64,000 nucleotides of DNA, taken from NCBI GenBank assembly GCA_002338565.1, contig DDIN01000005.1:135264-199263 (forward strand), given 5' to 3'. A program made the position numbers and the translations under genes. Position 1 is the first letter of the stretch, and the number at the start of each line of letters is the position of its first letter. Of this stretch, positions 27,062 through 39,231 are shown piece after piece. The stretch is from Hyphomonadaceae bacterium UBA1849 (GTDB lineage: Bacteria > Pseudomonadota > Alphaproteobacteria > Caulobacterales > Hyphomonadaceae). The notes beneath the pieces were generated by a model. The model saw only the letters and a program-made list of their open reading frames with translations. It searched no databases and was not told the DNA's origin.

Positions 27062-27966
27062 AGGGTGGCAATAAGAAGCAAGGTGGCCGTCAGGGCGGTG
27101 GTAGTGGACGAGGAAAGAGTAGCGGAAGTCGGTCGACCGGCACCCGCGCTTCGAACACACCTGCGCGCGACGCGGTAGCCAAGCAGTCGGCTGATGTCGG
27201 CTCCATCTTCATGGGCGTATTTTTTCTCGGCGCGATCCTTATCGGCGCGGCCGCGTGGATGGGCAATTCCATTTCCATTGTTGAAGACAAAGCCAATGAG
27301 ATCGCTGACGGTGTCGCGAAAACATTCGGCTTTTCGGTCCAGACAATCCATGTCGTGGATGATGTGAACCCTGATCAGGAACGACGCATTCTGGATGCAC
27401 TGGGCGTTGTTCAGGGTGACAATATGTTTCGCGCTGATCCGCACCAGCTGAAAGAGCGTCTCGACGAGCTTCCGGGCTTTGGCGGCATTCAGGTGCACCG
27501 GTTCTGGCCGGACCAGATTACAGTCGTCGCGACCCCGTTGGAAGCTTCTGTCTTGTATCGTAACGATCAGACAGGCGATGTTGTGCCGGTTCACATGACA
27601 GGTGAAATCGCTGACGAGGTTAGCCGGACGGCGCTGTATCACACAATTCAGGGCGAAGGTGCCCTTGAGGCCTATCCTGTTCTTCACAGCGAACTTCAGG
27701 ATTTTCCAACGATCGACACGCGCCTCGATTATGCAGAGCGCCGCGGCGAGCGTCGCTGGGATCTTGTGATGGTGTCTGGCACACGCGTGAAACTGCCATC
27801 AGGTGATGCACGTAGCGAGGCGTTGGCTGTACTGGCGGCGCTGCAACGTGAGACGGGCGTTCTGGACCGTCAGGTAGAAATGATTGATCTGCGCGATCCT
27901 GCGCGGGTTTACGTAAGACGACGTCAGCTCGAAGCAGGGCTCGTTGGCGTGGAAAGGGCAGGTTAA
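27049..27966 (+). CDS. ftsQ: Cell division protein FtsQ
   Basis: FtsQ is a bitopic divisome protein that recruits FtsB/FtsL. The 305-aa protein has a Gly/Arg/Ser-rich basic cytoplasmic tail (about 1-48), one membrane segment (about 51-73) and a POTRA domain with [20 protein letters not shown] beta domain follows with [20 protein letters not shown] then PSGD. The tail is long and low in complexity. Overlaps: 13 bp with ddl and 1 bp with ftsA (TAATG). Confidence 0.93.
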   Translation: MPQVKGGNKKQGGRQGGGSGRGKSSGSRSTGTRASNTPARDAVAKQSADVGSIFMGVFFLGAILIGAAAWMGNSISIVEDKANEIADGVAKTFGFSVQTIHVVDDVNPDQERRILDALGVVQGDNMFRADPHQLKERLDELPGFGGIQVHRFWPDQITVVATPLEASVLYRNDQTGDVVPVHMTGEIADEVSRTALYHTIQGEGALEAYPVLHSELQDFPTIDTRLDYAERRGERRWDLVMVSGTRVKLPSGDARSEALAVLAALQRETGVLDRQVEMIDLRDPARVYVRRRQLEAGLVGVERAG

Positions 27967-29273
27967 TGTCGAGCCTCGATCAGAGACTGATAGCGGGTAA
28001 TGTACCGAAACTCCGCAAAGCGGGGCAGGTGGTTGCGACGCTTGATCTTGGTGCGACCAAGATTGCCTGCCTTATCGTCCGCACAACCGATCCGTCTCAG
28101 GGCGGATTTGAACTGCTTGGCTATGGCCAGCAGTCCAGCCGCGGCCTGAAAAACGGTACGGTTATCGACGTGGAGAGCCTTGAGCGATCCATCCGTCTGG
28201 CCGTTGCCGATGCCGAGCGCATGGCAGGTCAGCAGGTGAGTTCTGTGCGTCTGGCTATTTCCGGCCCGAGCATGAAAACGCAGCGCGTGAAAGCAAACAT
28301 CGAGATGGATGGTCGCGAGATCACCCAGAAAGATGTGATGAAGCTTTTGAACCGCGCACTTGAAAGTGGACAGAACGAAAAGCAGAAAATCCTTCACGCT
28401 ATCCCGTTCTCTTACATCGTAGACGGCAATGATGGTGTGCGTGACCCGCGCGGCATGTTCGCTGAATACCTCGGCGTTGTGATGAACCTCGTCGCCATGC
28501 CGGATGCGACTTACAAAAACATCGTTCTCTGCGTCTCCCGCGCGCATCTTGAAGTCGAGAGCGCGTCCTCCGGCGCAGTTATGAGCGCCGAAGCCGTGCT
28601 CGTTGATGATGAAATGGACAATGGTGTTGTCTGTCTCGATATGGGCGGCGGATCTACCGGCGTTACCGTTTATCTTGATGGTAGCCTGGCGTTCATGGAA
28701 ACGCTGCAGGTTGGCGGCAATCACGTGACCTCTGATATCGCTCAGGGCATTGGTACAACGCTTCCTGCCGCCGAACGTATCAAAACACTGAACGGCGCCG
28801 TGATGGCGACGGAGGCAGCGCGCAAGGAAATCATTGATGCGCCGCGTATCGGTGATGAAGGTCGTCTTGAGGCGGCTGAAATGTCCCGCGGTGATCTGGT
28901 TCAGGTGATCGAGCCACGGATGGAAGAAACATTCGAGCTGATTTCCAAAACGCTTTCGCAGTCCGGCCTTGGCGGACGGCTACCCCGCCGTGTCGTTCTG
29001 ACGGGCGGCGCAAGCGAGTTGCCGGGTGTTCGTGATCTGGCGTCCAAAATACTGGCGGTGCAGGCGCGACTGGCACGCCCTGTTAAAGCGGCACAACTTG
29101 GCGATGACTGCGCTCGACCAACTTTTGCGACGGCTGCCGGTCTTCTGACTTTTGATCATACGCGCGGCGGTGATCCGAAGGCTGCAAAAAAGACACCTAA
29201 GATTAACAGCGAAAACTCAGGCGAAACAGGCATCTTTGGAAAAGCTGTCGAATGGTTAAAGGAAAACTTTTAA
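27966..29273 (+). CDS. ftsA: Cell division protein FtsA
   Basis: This actin-like protein tethers FtsZ to the membrane. The 435-aa protein has the phosphate-1 motif ATLDLGATKIACLI, the 1C domain (SVRLAISGPSMKTQRV), the phosphate-2 motif CLDMGGGSTGVTV and the adenosine motif VVLTGGASELPGV. The C-terminal amphipathic helix GIFGKAVEWLKENF is the membrane-targeting sequence. It is coupled to ftsQ. ftsZ follows after 90 bp containing a CtrA-type box. Confidence 0.96.
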   Translation: MSSLDQRLIAGNVPKLRKAGQVVATLDLGATKIACLIVRTTDPSQGGFELLGYGQQSSRGLKNGTVIDVESLERSIRLAVADAERMAGQQVSSVRLAISGPSMKTQRVKANIEMDGREITQKDVMKLLNRALESGQNEKQKILHAIPFSYIVDGNDGVRDPRGMFAEYLGVVMNLVAMPDATYKNIVLCVSRAHLEVESASSGAVMSAEAVLVDDEMDNGVVCLDMGGGSTGVTVYLDGSLAFMETLQVGGNHVTSDIAQGIGTTLPAAERIKTLNGAVMATEAARKEIIDAPRIGDEGRLEAAEMSRGDLVQVIEPRMEETFELISKTLSQSGLGGRLPRRVVLTGGASELPGVRDLASKILAVQARLARPVKAAQLGDDCARPTFATAAGLLTFDHTRGGDPKAAKKTPKINSENSGETGIFGKAVEWLKENF

Positions 29274-29288
29274 CTTTTTCTCGCTTCG

Positions 29289-29303
29289 TTAACGCTGAAT
29301 TAA
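29289..29303. promoter_or_regulatory. Perfect CtrA-type box upstream of ftsZ
   Basis: TTAA-CGCTGAA-TTAA matches the TTAA-N7-TTAA consensus at all eight bases, 61 bp before the ftsZ start. In Caulobacter, CtrA represses ftsZ in swarmer cells from a site near its promoter. Occupancy here is inferred. Confidence 0.65.
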
Positions 29304-29363
29304 GCCTGCTAAACGACCATTAACCCAATTTCCGGGATTTTTGTGTTCGATAGGGCAAGTCAT

Positions 29364-30875
29364 ATGAGTTTAGATTTACAGCCTCGGATCGTAGTATTTG
29401 GCGTCGGCGGTGCTGGCGGAAATGCGGTCGATAATATGATTAAAGCGCAGCTTCAGGGCGTTGAGTTCGTTGTTGCGAACACGGACGCACAGGCGCTGGC
29501 GCGTTCATCCTGCGAACACAAAATCCAGCTGGGGCTCGAAACGACCTCCGGTCTCGGTGCTGGCGCTCGTCCTGAAGTCGGTACAGCTGCAGCCGAAGAA
29601 TCCATCGAAGAAATTAACCTTCACCTCGACGGCGCACACATGGTGTTCATCGCTGCCGGCATGGGCGGCGGTACAGGTACTGGCTCTGCGCCGGTCATCG
29701 CACGCATGGCCCGCGAGCGCGGTATCCTGACAGTTGGCGTTGTGACGAAGCCGTTCGGTTTTGAAGGCAAACGCCGAATGAACCTTGCCGAGCAAGGTTT
29801 GGAAGACATCAAGCAACACGTCGACACTCTGATCATTATTCCGAACCAGAACCTGTTCCGCGTTGCGAACGAGCAGACAACATTTGCTGACGCCTTCCAG
29901 ATGGCAGACCGCGTTCTGTATTCTGGTGTTCGTGGCATCACAGACCTCATGGTTATGCCAGGCCTCATCAACCTCGACTTTGCTGACGTTCGTACCGTTA
30001 TGGCGGAAATGGGCGCAGCGATGATGGGCACAGGCGAAAGCGCTGGCGAGAGCCGTGCGCTGGAAGCAGCTCAGGCTGCTGTCGCGAACCCGCTTCTCGA
30101 TGACATCTCGCTGAAAGGCGCGAAAGGCGTTCTGATCAACATTACCGGCGGCTACGACATGACGCTGTACGAAGTTGATGAAGCGGCTAACGAGATCCGT
30201 AACCTCGTTGATCCTGAGGCGAACATCATTCTCGGGTCTACATTCGACGAGAATATCGAAGGCAAAATGCGCGTATCTGTTGTTGCAACAGGTATCGACG
30301 ATGAAGCACCTGCAGCGAAGCCTGCGGAAAGCATTTCCGGCTTTGCATCGTCTCTCAACCAGCGTCCGGCACCGGCTGAAAAGCCAGCTCCAGCTCCGGA
30401 AGTCGTTGCTGAAGCGGCAGCAGTTGAAGCGCCGAAGCCATCTATCGTCGTGTCTGAGCCAGCCAAAGCTGTTGAAGCACCTGTCGAAAAAGAAGTTGTC
30501 GCTGAAGCTGCGCCTGAACCAGTTGAAGAAAAGCCGGCTCGCCGTGGTAAACTCGTCGGACGTATCGATGACACTGCGCCATACGATTATGAAGTGGGCG
30601 CTTCCTCCTATGGTCAGGACCGTGTGCGCGCAGAAGATATCTTCGGCAAAAGCCACAAGAATGACGGCCGTCGCTCTTCAGAGACAGACCGGTCTATCGA
30701 ACAACGCACAAGCGGCCTTCACAACCTCTTCGGTTGGCGCCGTCCTTCAGGCGAAACAGATGCGCCGTTCGAAGATGTGAATGACACATCAAACGACTCA
30801 ATGGGCCGCGGTATGCCAGCAGATGATTCCGATCTGGAAATCCCGGCATTCCTGCGACGCTCGGCGAACAATTAA
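29364..30875 (+). CDS. ftsZ: Cell division GTPase FtsZ
   Basis: FtsZ is the tubulin-like protein forming the division ring. The 503-aa protein has [17 protein letters not shown], the T4 tubulin signature [12 protein letters not shown] and the synergy-loop region with FADVRTVM. A long Pro/Ala/Glu/Lys-rich intrinsically disordered linker (about 320-400) follows. The conserved C-terminal peptide [13 protein letters not shown] binds FtsA and other partners. I prefer the ATG at 29364; an in-frame GTG at 29343 adds seven residues. A strong terminator follows. Confidence 0.97.
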   Translation: MSLDLQPRIVVFGVGGAGGNAVDNMIKAQLQGVEFVVANTDAQALARSSCEHKIQLGLETTSGLGAGARPEVGTAAAEESIEEINLHLDGAHMVFIAAGMGGGTGTGSAPVIARMARERGILTVGVVTKPFGFEGKRRMNLAEQGLEDIKQHVDTLIIIPNQNLFRVANEQTTFADAFQMADRVLYSGVRGITDLMVMPGLINLDFADVRTVMAEMGAAMMGTGESAGESRALEAAQAAVANPLLDDISLKGAKGVLINITGGYDMTLYEVDEAANEIRNLVDPEANIILGSTFDENIEGKMRVSVVATGIDDEAPAAKPAESISGFASSLNQRPAPAEKPAPAPEVVAEAAAVEAPKPSIVVSEPAKAVEAPVEKEVVAEAAPEPVEEKPARRGKLVGRIDDTAPYDYEVGASSYGQDRVRAEDIFGKSHKNDGRRSSETDRSIEQRTSGLHNLFGWRRPSGETDAPFEDVNDTSNDSMGRGMPADDSDLEIPAFLRRSANN

Positions 30876-30902
30876 GAGCTAACGCTCAACCCGGAAAGAA
30901 GG

Positions 30903-30931
30903 CGCCCCGCGAGATGCGGGGCGTTTTTTTT
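30903..30931 (+). terminator. Rho-independent terminator after ftsZ
   Basis: CGCCCCGC (30903-30910) pairs with GCGGGGCG (30916-30923) around GAGAT, followed by eight T. It closes the ddl-ftsQAZ transcript. Confidence 0.93.
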
Positions 30932-31178
30932 GTTTCAATACAGTGCCCTTCTGTGTGGCACGGATGCTACATTTTCAGCTTATTGCAGCAGACTGATCAC
31001 GGACTGTTACATTCAAAAATATTTACCATGATACGGAAATTGCAATAAATTCAGATGGTTAATTCGTAAACTGGAGCTTTTGGGGCTTTGGGGCGTTAAA
31101 AGCGTTACGAATCGAAACAAAGCGTGTGTTGAGCCACGGCGCTCAAGCCGCAAATTACTCTCAACAGGAGTATGTTGC
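30932..31178. other. AT-rich promoter/leader region of lpxC
   Basis: Together with the terminator this forms a 303-bp gap between ftsZ and lpxC. It is AT-rich around 30990-31070 and must hold the lpxC promoter. TTGAGC/GCTCAA (31129-31146) is a small inverted repeat in the likely leader. No ORF is convincing. Confidence 0.45.
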
Positions 31179-32102
31179 GTGACCAGTATCGAATTTCAGC
31201 AGACATTAGCGAGTTCCGCGATTTGCGCCGGCATCGGTGTGCATTCGGGCGAACGTGCGCGTCTCACTCTGAAACCGGCACCGGTTGGTACTGGCATCCG
31301 CTTCCACCGCGTTGATGTGCCGGAAGCGCAAGGCTGGATCGATGCGCGCGGCGACCTCGTGCATGATGTGGCACTTGGTACAAAGCTCCGCAACGAATAT
31401 GGCACAACACTGTCTACTGTAGAGCACCTGCTCGCAGCCGTTTATGGCCTTGGCATTGATAACATGATTATCGAGGTCGACGGTCCTGAAGTTCCGATCA
31501 TGGATGGCTCCTCATCTCTCTACACCGATCTGATTCTCCGCACCGGTATTCGCCAACAGGCGCGCCGTGCGCGTTACATTCGCATTCTGAAGCGGATTGA
31601 GGTTCAGGACGGGCCGAAATCTGCGATGCTTCTGCCGTCTGATGACAATGGCTTTCACCTGGATGCGACAATCGATTTCGACTCAGAAGCGATTGGCCGA
31701 CAGCGTAAGTCTATCCTGCTGACGCCGCGTAGCTTTGCTCGCGAGCTGGCTTTTGCGCGCACATTCGGCTTCTACCGCGATATCAAAAAGCTGCACTCAA
31801 TGGGCCTCGGTCAGGGTGCATCTATGGAAAACGCGATTGCCGTTGAGGATGATAAAATCCTCAATCCGGAAGGCCTGCGCGTTGAAGACGAATTCATTCG
31901 CCACAAAATCCTCGATGCTGTCGGCGATCTGGCGCTTGTCGGTCACCGTCTGATTGGTCGCTATGTGAGTGAGCAGCCGGGACACTCCATCAATAATCTG
32001 CTCGTTCGCGAAGTTCTGAACCGCCCGGATGCGTGGGAATTTGATACGCTGGAAAGCGAAAGTACAGATCGCGCTGAGACTGCGCTCGCGCACGCGCTCT
32101 AA
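31179..32102 (+). CDS. lpxC: UDP-3-O-acyl-N-acetylglucosamine deacetylase LpxC
   Basis: This zinc amidase catalyses the committed step of lipid A synthesis. The 307-aa protein has QTLASSAICAGIGVHSGERA, zinc His83 in VEHLLAAVYG, IMDGSS, and HKILDAVGDLALVGH carrying further metal and catalytic residues. The GTG at 31179 has AGGAG 8 bp upstream; a nearby ATG is out of frame and the longer frame lacks a ribosome site. It follows ftsZ as in many proteobacteria but has its own promoter region. Confidence 0.96.
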   Translation: MTSIEFQQTLASSAICAGIGVHSGERARLTLKPAPVGTGIRFHRVDVPEAQGWIDARGDLVHDVALGTKLRNEYGTTLSTVEHLLAAVYGLGIDNMIIEVDGPEVPIMDGSSSLYTDLILRTGIRQQARRARYIRILKRIEVQDGPKSAMLLPSDDNGFHLDATIDFDSEAIGRQRKSILLTPRSFARELAFARTFGFYRDIKKLHSMGLGQGASMENAIAVEDDKILNPEGLRVEDEFIRHKILDAVGDLALVGHRLIGRYVSEQPGHSINNLLVREVLNRPDAWEFDTLESESTDRAETALAHAL

Positions 32103-32129
32103 GCTGTCCCGCACTTGAAACACCATTAT

Positions 32130-32158
32130 AAGGCCAGCCGATCAGTGGTGGCCTTTTT
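32130..32158 (+). terminator. Rho-independent terminator after lpxC
   Basis: AAGGCCA (32130-32136) pairs with TGGCCTT (32149-32155), followed by TTT. It lies 27 bp past the lpxC stop. Confidence 0.8.
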
Positions 32159-32292
32159 GTTTTCTGAAAGTTTGCGGTTGCGATCAATGGGGCAAGAAGC
32201 CCTCTATTAAAGACCTTTCATGGGGAAACGTCTTGGCGTGGCCGGAACAACAGGCTATCACCGTGAAACAGTGACGATGTAAGGTGTAGTTC

Positions 32293-33117
32293 ATGAAGTC
32301 TCGGGCGAAATCAATTCTGCTAATTTCAGCCGCAGCGCTCGCAACAGCTGGCTGTAGCGTGTTCGACAGCTCGCGGAATGAAAACCTTGTTTACGTCGCG
32401 CGTCCGGTGGAGCAGCTGTATAACAATGCTTCCGATGCTCTCACGGGACGTCGCTATGACCAGGCTGTGCTTCTTTATGATGAAGTCGAGCGCCAGCACC
32501 CGTATTCTGAATGGGCGAGTCGTTCCAACATCATGTCTGCTTTCGCCAATTATCAGGCTCGCAACTATGAAGAAGCGATCAATGCGGCGCGCCGCTACAT
32601 CTCGCTGCACCCGGGCAATGACGAGACTGTTTACGCGTATTATCTGATTGGTATCTGTTATTTCGAACAGATTGTTGATGTCGGCCGTGATCAGGGAATC
32701 ACCGAGAACGCTTATGCGGCGTTTGACGATGTGGTCCGCCGCTATCCTGAAACCGAATACGCTGCTGATGCGCGCCTGAAAATGGACATGATCCAGGACC
32801 AGCTCGCAGGCAAGGAAATGGAAATCGGCCGCTGGTATCTGCGCCGCAACCAGCACCTCGCCGCGATCAACCGTTTCCGCGAAGTTGTGGACGAGTACCA
32901 GACGACAAGCCACACACCTGAGGCGCTGTACCGTCTGACAGAGGCTTATCTGTCTATCGGTCTCGAATCAGAAGCAATGACTGCCGCGTCGGTTCTTGGG
33001 TATAACTATCCGACTACCGAATGGTATGCAGACGCGTATGCGCTGATGGAAGACACAGGCAATACGCCTGGTGCAGAGCCGGAATCAAACCGTCGCGGTT
33101 TCTTCGGCCTCTTCTAA
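32293..33117 (+). CDS. bamD: Outer-membrane assembly lipoprotein BamD
   Basis: BamD is the essential TPR lipoprotein of the BAM complex that inserts beta-barrel proteins. The 274-aa precursor has a lipobox TAGC with Cys21. It continues with the family segment YNNASDALTGRRYDQAVLLY and HPYSEWASRSNIMSAFANYQ, TPR helices, and a Gly/Asn/Arg-rich C-terminus ending RRGFFGLF. It lies upstream of recN with a 44-bp gap, the same neighbour order (lpxC-bamD-recN-ligA) as in related alphaproteobacteria. Confidence 0.95.
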   Translation: MKSRAKSILLISAAALATAGCSVFDSSRNENLVYVARPVEQLYNNASDALTGRRYDQAVLLYDEVERQHPYSEWASRSNIMSAFANYQARNYEEAINAARRYISLHPGNDETVYAYYLIGICYFEQIVDVGRDQGITENAYAAFDDVVRRYPETEYAADARLKMDMIQDQLAGKEMEIGRWYLRRNQHLAAINRFREVVDEYQTTSHTPEALYRLTEAYLSIGLESEAMTAASVLGYNYPTTEWYADAYALMEDTGNTPGAEPESNRRGFFGLF

Positions 33118-33128
33118 AAGAATCGTTT

Positions 33129-33143
33129 GTTCGCATTTTGTTC
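33129..33143. promoter_or_regulatory. LexA/SOS box upstream of recN
   Basis: GTTC-GCATTTT-GTTC is a perfect match to the alphaproteobacterial LexA operator GTTC-N7-GTTC. It ends 18 bp before the recN start, so LexA would block the recN promoter. Confidence 0.75.
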
Positions 33144-33161
33144 TCGTGATATGTAGGGTGC

Positions 33162-34868
33162 ATGTTAATTGCATTCTCTGTCCGTGATTTCGTTTTAATT
33201 GATGCCCTGGACCTTGATGTGTGCCGGGGCTTTACGTCTGTCACCGGTGAAACCGGTGCCGGTAAATCTATCATGCTCGACGCGCTTCGCTTTGTGCTGG
33301 GTGGGAAGGCTGACAAGCGCTTCATCCGGCATGGCGCTGAACGTACCAGCGTATCGGCAAGCTTCGAACTTGAGGCTGACCATCCGGCACGGCTGGAACT
33401 TCTCGAACGAGGCCTCCTTTCCGATGATGAGACGCTGGTCACGTTCCGTCGCCTCTTATCTCAAAGCGGTCCGTCGCGGATTTATGCAAACGACCAGATT
33501 GTAAGTGCGGATCTTGCGACGCAGCTCGGCAAGGATTTGGTTGAAATCCATGGTCAGCATGATGGTTCTGCGCTTCTGAACCCGAAACTTCATGGTGATG
33601 TGCTGGACGAGTTCGCTCAGGCGGGACCTCTGTTGAAGAGCGTCGCAGAAAGCTACCGCCTCTGGGCCGAAGCGCGTGACCGCGTCGAAGAGGTTGAAGC
33701 CCGCCAGAATTCTCAGGACGCCGAGATTGCCCAGCTTGAACATATGCTGGAAGAACTTGATCGTCTGAGCCCAGGTGAGGAGGAAGCCTCCCGCCTCGCG
33801 CTGGAACGCGCCATGCTTCTCAACAGCCAGAAGCTGATTGAATGCATGACAGATGCAGACGAAGCGCTGCGAAAATCAGATGGTGCATCTGCATTCGGCT
33901 TGGCCGCGCGTCATCTCGATCGCGCCATGCGCCTGCCGGAACTTGCTGAGGCACCGGAGGATAACCCGCAGCTTGTAGCATTGAAAACCGCACAGGACGC
34001 CGTTGAACGGGCTCTGATCGAAATCAACGAGGCGAGCATTGCGGTCGAAAGCTCTATGACGGCCTTTGATCATGATCCCGATACGCTGGAACAGGTCGAG
34101 CAACGCCTCTTCAGTCTTCGGGCCGCTGCGCGTAAGTTTGACGTCGATCCGGATGGCCTTGCGGCCCTGCATCTCGAGGCACGCTCTAAACTCTCCGAAC
34201 TGGAAGCGTTTGACGATGTGATTGCGTCAGCACGTAAGGCGATGGCTGAGGCTGAAAAGATTTATTGTGAACGGGCTGACAAACTATCAGCGCTCCGGAA
34301 ATCCAGCGGTGAACAGCTCAGTTCGCTTGTGCTCAAAGAGCTCGCGCCGCTGAAGCTTGAGCATGCGAAATTCCGGGTCCGTATCGACCATCTCGAAATC
34401 GAGAAAGCAGGGCCTAACGGTCAGGACCGCGTTCTCTTCGAGGTTCAAACCAACCCTGGTGCACCATTCGGTCCTTTGAACCAGATCGCATCCGGCGGCG
34501 AGCTTGCCCGCTTCACGCTCGCGCTGCGGGTTTGCCTCGCGCATGTCCACTCTGCGACTCTGCTTGTTTTCGACGAAGTCGATCAGGGCGTTGGCGGCGC
34601 GGTTGCTGCAGCAGTTGGTGAACGCCTCGGACGTCTGGCCGATATGCGTCAGGTTATGGCCATCACGCACAGCCCGCAGGTGGCTGCGTCCGGTCATCAG
34701 CACTGGCACGTTACCAAACGGGTTGATGATGGCGAACGCACTGTTTCGCAGCTCAATGAACTCAAGGGCGAAGCGCGTCTGGAAGAAGTTGCTCGCATGC
34801 TCTCTGGCAGCGAGATAACAAATGAGGCGCGCGCAGCTGCAGATCGCTTGATGGCAGAGACAGTTTAA
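33162..34868 (+). CDS. recN: DNA repair ATPase RecN
   Basis: This SMC-like protein acts in double-strand-break repair. The 568-aa protein has Walker A GETGAGKSIM (Lys35) after MLIAFSVRDFVLIDALDLDV. A Q-loop (ENGQHDGS-type, here EIHGQHDGSALLNP) follows, then a long central coiled coil. The ABC signature is IASGGELARFTLAL, with Walker B LLVFDEVDQGVGG. It is preceded by a LexA box and is therefore probably SOS-induced, although it lies in a row with bamD. ligA follows after 15 bp. Confidence 0.96.
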   Translation: MLIAFSVRDFVLIDALDLDVCRGFTSVTGETGAGKSIMLDALRFVLGGKADKRFIRHGAERTSVSASFELEADHPARLELLERGLLSDDETLVTFRRLLSQSGPSRIYANDQIVSADLATQLGKDLVEIHGQHDGSALLNPKLHGDVLDEFAQAGPLLKSVAESYRLWAEARDRVEEVEARQNSQDAEIAQLEHMLEELDRLSPGEEEASRLALERAMLLNSQKLIECMTDADEALRKSDGASAFGLAARHLDRAMRLPELAEAPEDNPQLVALKTAQDAVERALIEINEASIAVESSMTAFDHDPDTLEQVEQRLFSLRAAARKFDVDPDGLAALHLEARSKLSELEAFDDVIASARKAMAEAEKIYCERADKLSALRKSSGEQLSSLVLKELAPLKLEHAKFRVRIDHLEIEKAGPNGQDRVLFEVQTNPGAPFGPLNQIASGGELARFTLALRVCLAHVHSATLLVFDEVDQGVGGAVAAAVGERLGRLADMRQVMAITHSPQVAASGHQHWHVTKRVDDGERTVSQLNELKGEARLEEVARMLSGSEITNEARAAADRLMAETV

Positions 34869-37322
<2,454 letters not shown>

Positions 37323-37323
37323 T

Positions 37324-37344
37324 CGCGCCTTTTAAAAAGGCGCG
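37324..37344. terminator. Palindromic bidirectional terminator between ligA and the M24 peptidase
   Basis: CGCGCCTTTT and AAAAGGCGCG form a near-perfect palindrome separated by one base. It starts 2 bp after the ligA stop and contains the stop codon of the convergent peptidase gene (37332-37334). Confidence 0.6.
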
Positions 37345-39149
37345 CAGGCGGTTTTCATCCAGTCAGCGACATCCGGATAATCGGAAAGCATCGGGATTAC
37401 TGTGTCAGCGACTTTCTTCAGATAGTCGTTCACCCAGTTTAACTCTTCCGGCGTCAGAAGCGATGTGTCGATCAGGTTGCGCGCATATGGCGCCAGCGTG
37501 ATCGGCTCGAAGCCCATAACCGGACGGAAGCTGTTCGGTAGCTCTTCGAAGTCGGTGATGTATTGAAGATTCTCAATACGGATACCGTACTGGCCTTCAA
37601 TGTAATAACCCGGCTCGTTGGAAACGATCATGCCCGGCGCGAGCGGCGTTGCGTTCCAGCCTTTTGCAATACGTTGCGGGCCTTCATGTACGCCGAGATA
37701 CGCGCCGACGCCATGGCCAGTGCCGTGATCATAGTCGAGGCCGGCCATCCAGAGCGGCTGACGGGCAATCGCGTCGAGATGCGTGCCGGTCGTGCCTTCA
37801 GGGAAACGGATCATGGACATGGCCACATGGCCTTTCAGCACCAACGTGTAGTGCTTGATCATCTCCGCTGTCGGCTCGCCAATGGCGACCGTACGGGTGA
37901 TGTCTGTTGTGCCTTCGAAATACTGGCCGCCGGAATCGACGAGGAAGAGATTACCCTCGGTGAAGGTGGCGTTGGACGCTTTGCTAACGCGGTAGTGCGC
38001 CATTGCGCCGTTAGACCCGAAGGCTGAAATCGTCTCGAAGGAAATATCCTTCAGAACGCCTGTGTCATTGCGGAAGCCTTCCAGCTTGCGCACCGCGTCG
38101 ATCTCAGTGGTCTTGCCCGGCTCAATGCCTATCTCCAGCCAGTGCAGGAAGCGCGCAATCGGAACGGCATCGATTTCGTGGGCACGTGCAGCGCCAGAAA
38201 TCTCCGCAGAGTTCTTTGTAGACTTCGGAAGAGCGACCGGGTCGGCAGCTTCCATAATGGTCGCCTTGCTTCGCTTCAGGGTTGAGAACACCCATTCAGA
38301 AGCCGTTGTCGGGTCTGCCCAGACTGTCTTCTCTTTCAGGCCAGCCAGACCTTTATTTAGCTCGTTAATGTCGCGGATAGACACCTGATTGCCGAGATGC
38401 TCGCGGATTTCGTCGGTCACCTTTTTTGGTGCAACGAAAAGCTCAGCGCTGCCATCGGCATGCAAAATGGCGCGGCCCAGCGGCAGTGGGGAACAGCGCA
38501 CATCGCTGCCGCGAATGTTGAACAGCCACGCAATGCTTGGCGGCGCAGTGATGATAGCTGCATCAGCGCCTTCTTTGCGAAGTTTCGCAGCAATGGCCTC
38601 ACGCTTTCCCGGCGAGCTTGTGCCAGCGTATTTGAGGTCCTGCGGCACCAGCTCGGTCATAGGCTGGCGTGGGCGGCCTTTCCATGACTGGTCGATCGGG
38701 TTCTTTGGCAGTGCCTTGGCAATTGCGCCGGCTTTTTGCAGAGCGAGGCGAAGCGCCTTGGCCGTGTGCGGCGTCATCACGCGCGGGTCATAGCCGATGA
38801 CTTTGCCCTCAAGGTCCATGTCTGCGATCAGATCAAACGGGCCGGGTGGATCGAATTTCTGAATGTTGAACAATTGCTGATCGACCTGTTCAAGCACCTG
38901 AATGGAGTAGCGTCCGTCGACATAGATGATGGCCTTGTCGGACAGGATGAACGCCGCACCCGCGGAACCGGTGAAGCCGGTCGCCCATGTCAGGCGCTGG
39001 TTAGCCTCAGGCTGATACTCGTTCTGATATTCGTCTTCGTGCGGCAGGTAAAAGCCGTCAACGCCTCGTGCTTTCATCGTTTCGCGAAGCAGGGGCAGGT
39101 GAGTGCGGCCAATTTCCGGGCCGCCGCGGACGTCGAATGTTTGTCTCAT
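37332..39149 (-). CDS. Xaa-Pro aminopeptidase-type M24 metallopeptidase
   Basis: The 605-aa cytoplasmic peptidase cleaves N-terminal residues before proline. It has two N-terminal creatinase-like domains (e.g. YVDGRYSIQVLEQVDQQLFN) and a pita-bread domain. Metal ligands are in LVDSGGQYFEGTTDITRTV (two Asp), GTGHGVGAYLGVHEGP (His), SNEPGYYIEG (Glu) and GIRIENL (Glu). A C-terminal module with LNWVNDYLKKV is typical of the large AMPP type. The start is chosen from the family-like N-terminus MRQTFDVRGG; no good ribosome site is visible upstream. Confidence 0.92.
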   Translation of the reverse strand: MRQTFDVRGGPEIGRTHLPLLRETMKARGVDGFYLPHEDEYQNEYQPEANQRLTWATGFTGSAGAAFILSDKAIIYVDGRYSIQVLEQVDQQLFNIQKFDPPGPFDLIADMDLEGKVIGYDPRVMTPHTAKALRLALQKAGAIAKALPKNPIDQSWKGRPRQPMTELVPQDLKYAGTSSPGKREAIAAKLRKEGADAAIITAPPSIAWLFNIRGSDVRCSPLPLGRAILHADGSAELFVAPKKVTDEIREHLGNQVSIRDINELNKGLAGLKEKTVWADPTTASEWVFSTLKRSKATIMEAADPVALPKSTKNSAEISGAARAHEIDAVPIARFLHWLEIGIEPGKTTEIDAVRKLEGFRNDTGVLKDISFETISAFGSNGAMAHYRVSKASNATFTEGNLFLVDSGGQYFEGTTDITRTVAIGEPTAEMIKHYTLVLKGHVAMSMIRFPEGTTGTHLDAIARQPLWMAGLDYDHGTGHGVGAYLGVHEGPQRIAKGWNATPLAPGMIVSNEPGYYIEGQYGIRIENLQYITDFEELPNSFRPVMGFEPITLAPYARNLIDTSLLTPEELNWVNDYLKKVADTVIPMLSDYPDVADWMKTACAPF

Positions 39150-39231
39150 ACACTAGGAGATAGCAGGGATAAAACGCCTGTAAATGCCCAGCATGTGGGA
39201 AAGATCACCGGAAGGTGGTTAAGGACGCAGC

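Noticed and set aside
29505..30656. A 383-codon open frame opposite ftsZ
   Set aside because: Antisense shadow caused by codon bias; composition is Cys/Arg/His/Phe rich and unlike a real protein.
33153..33176. GTAGGGTGCAT near the recN start resembles the head of the REP at 45963-45995
   Set aside because: Only 11 bases match and the second arm is not a proper complement; the segment also serves as the recN ribosome site, so chance is likely.
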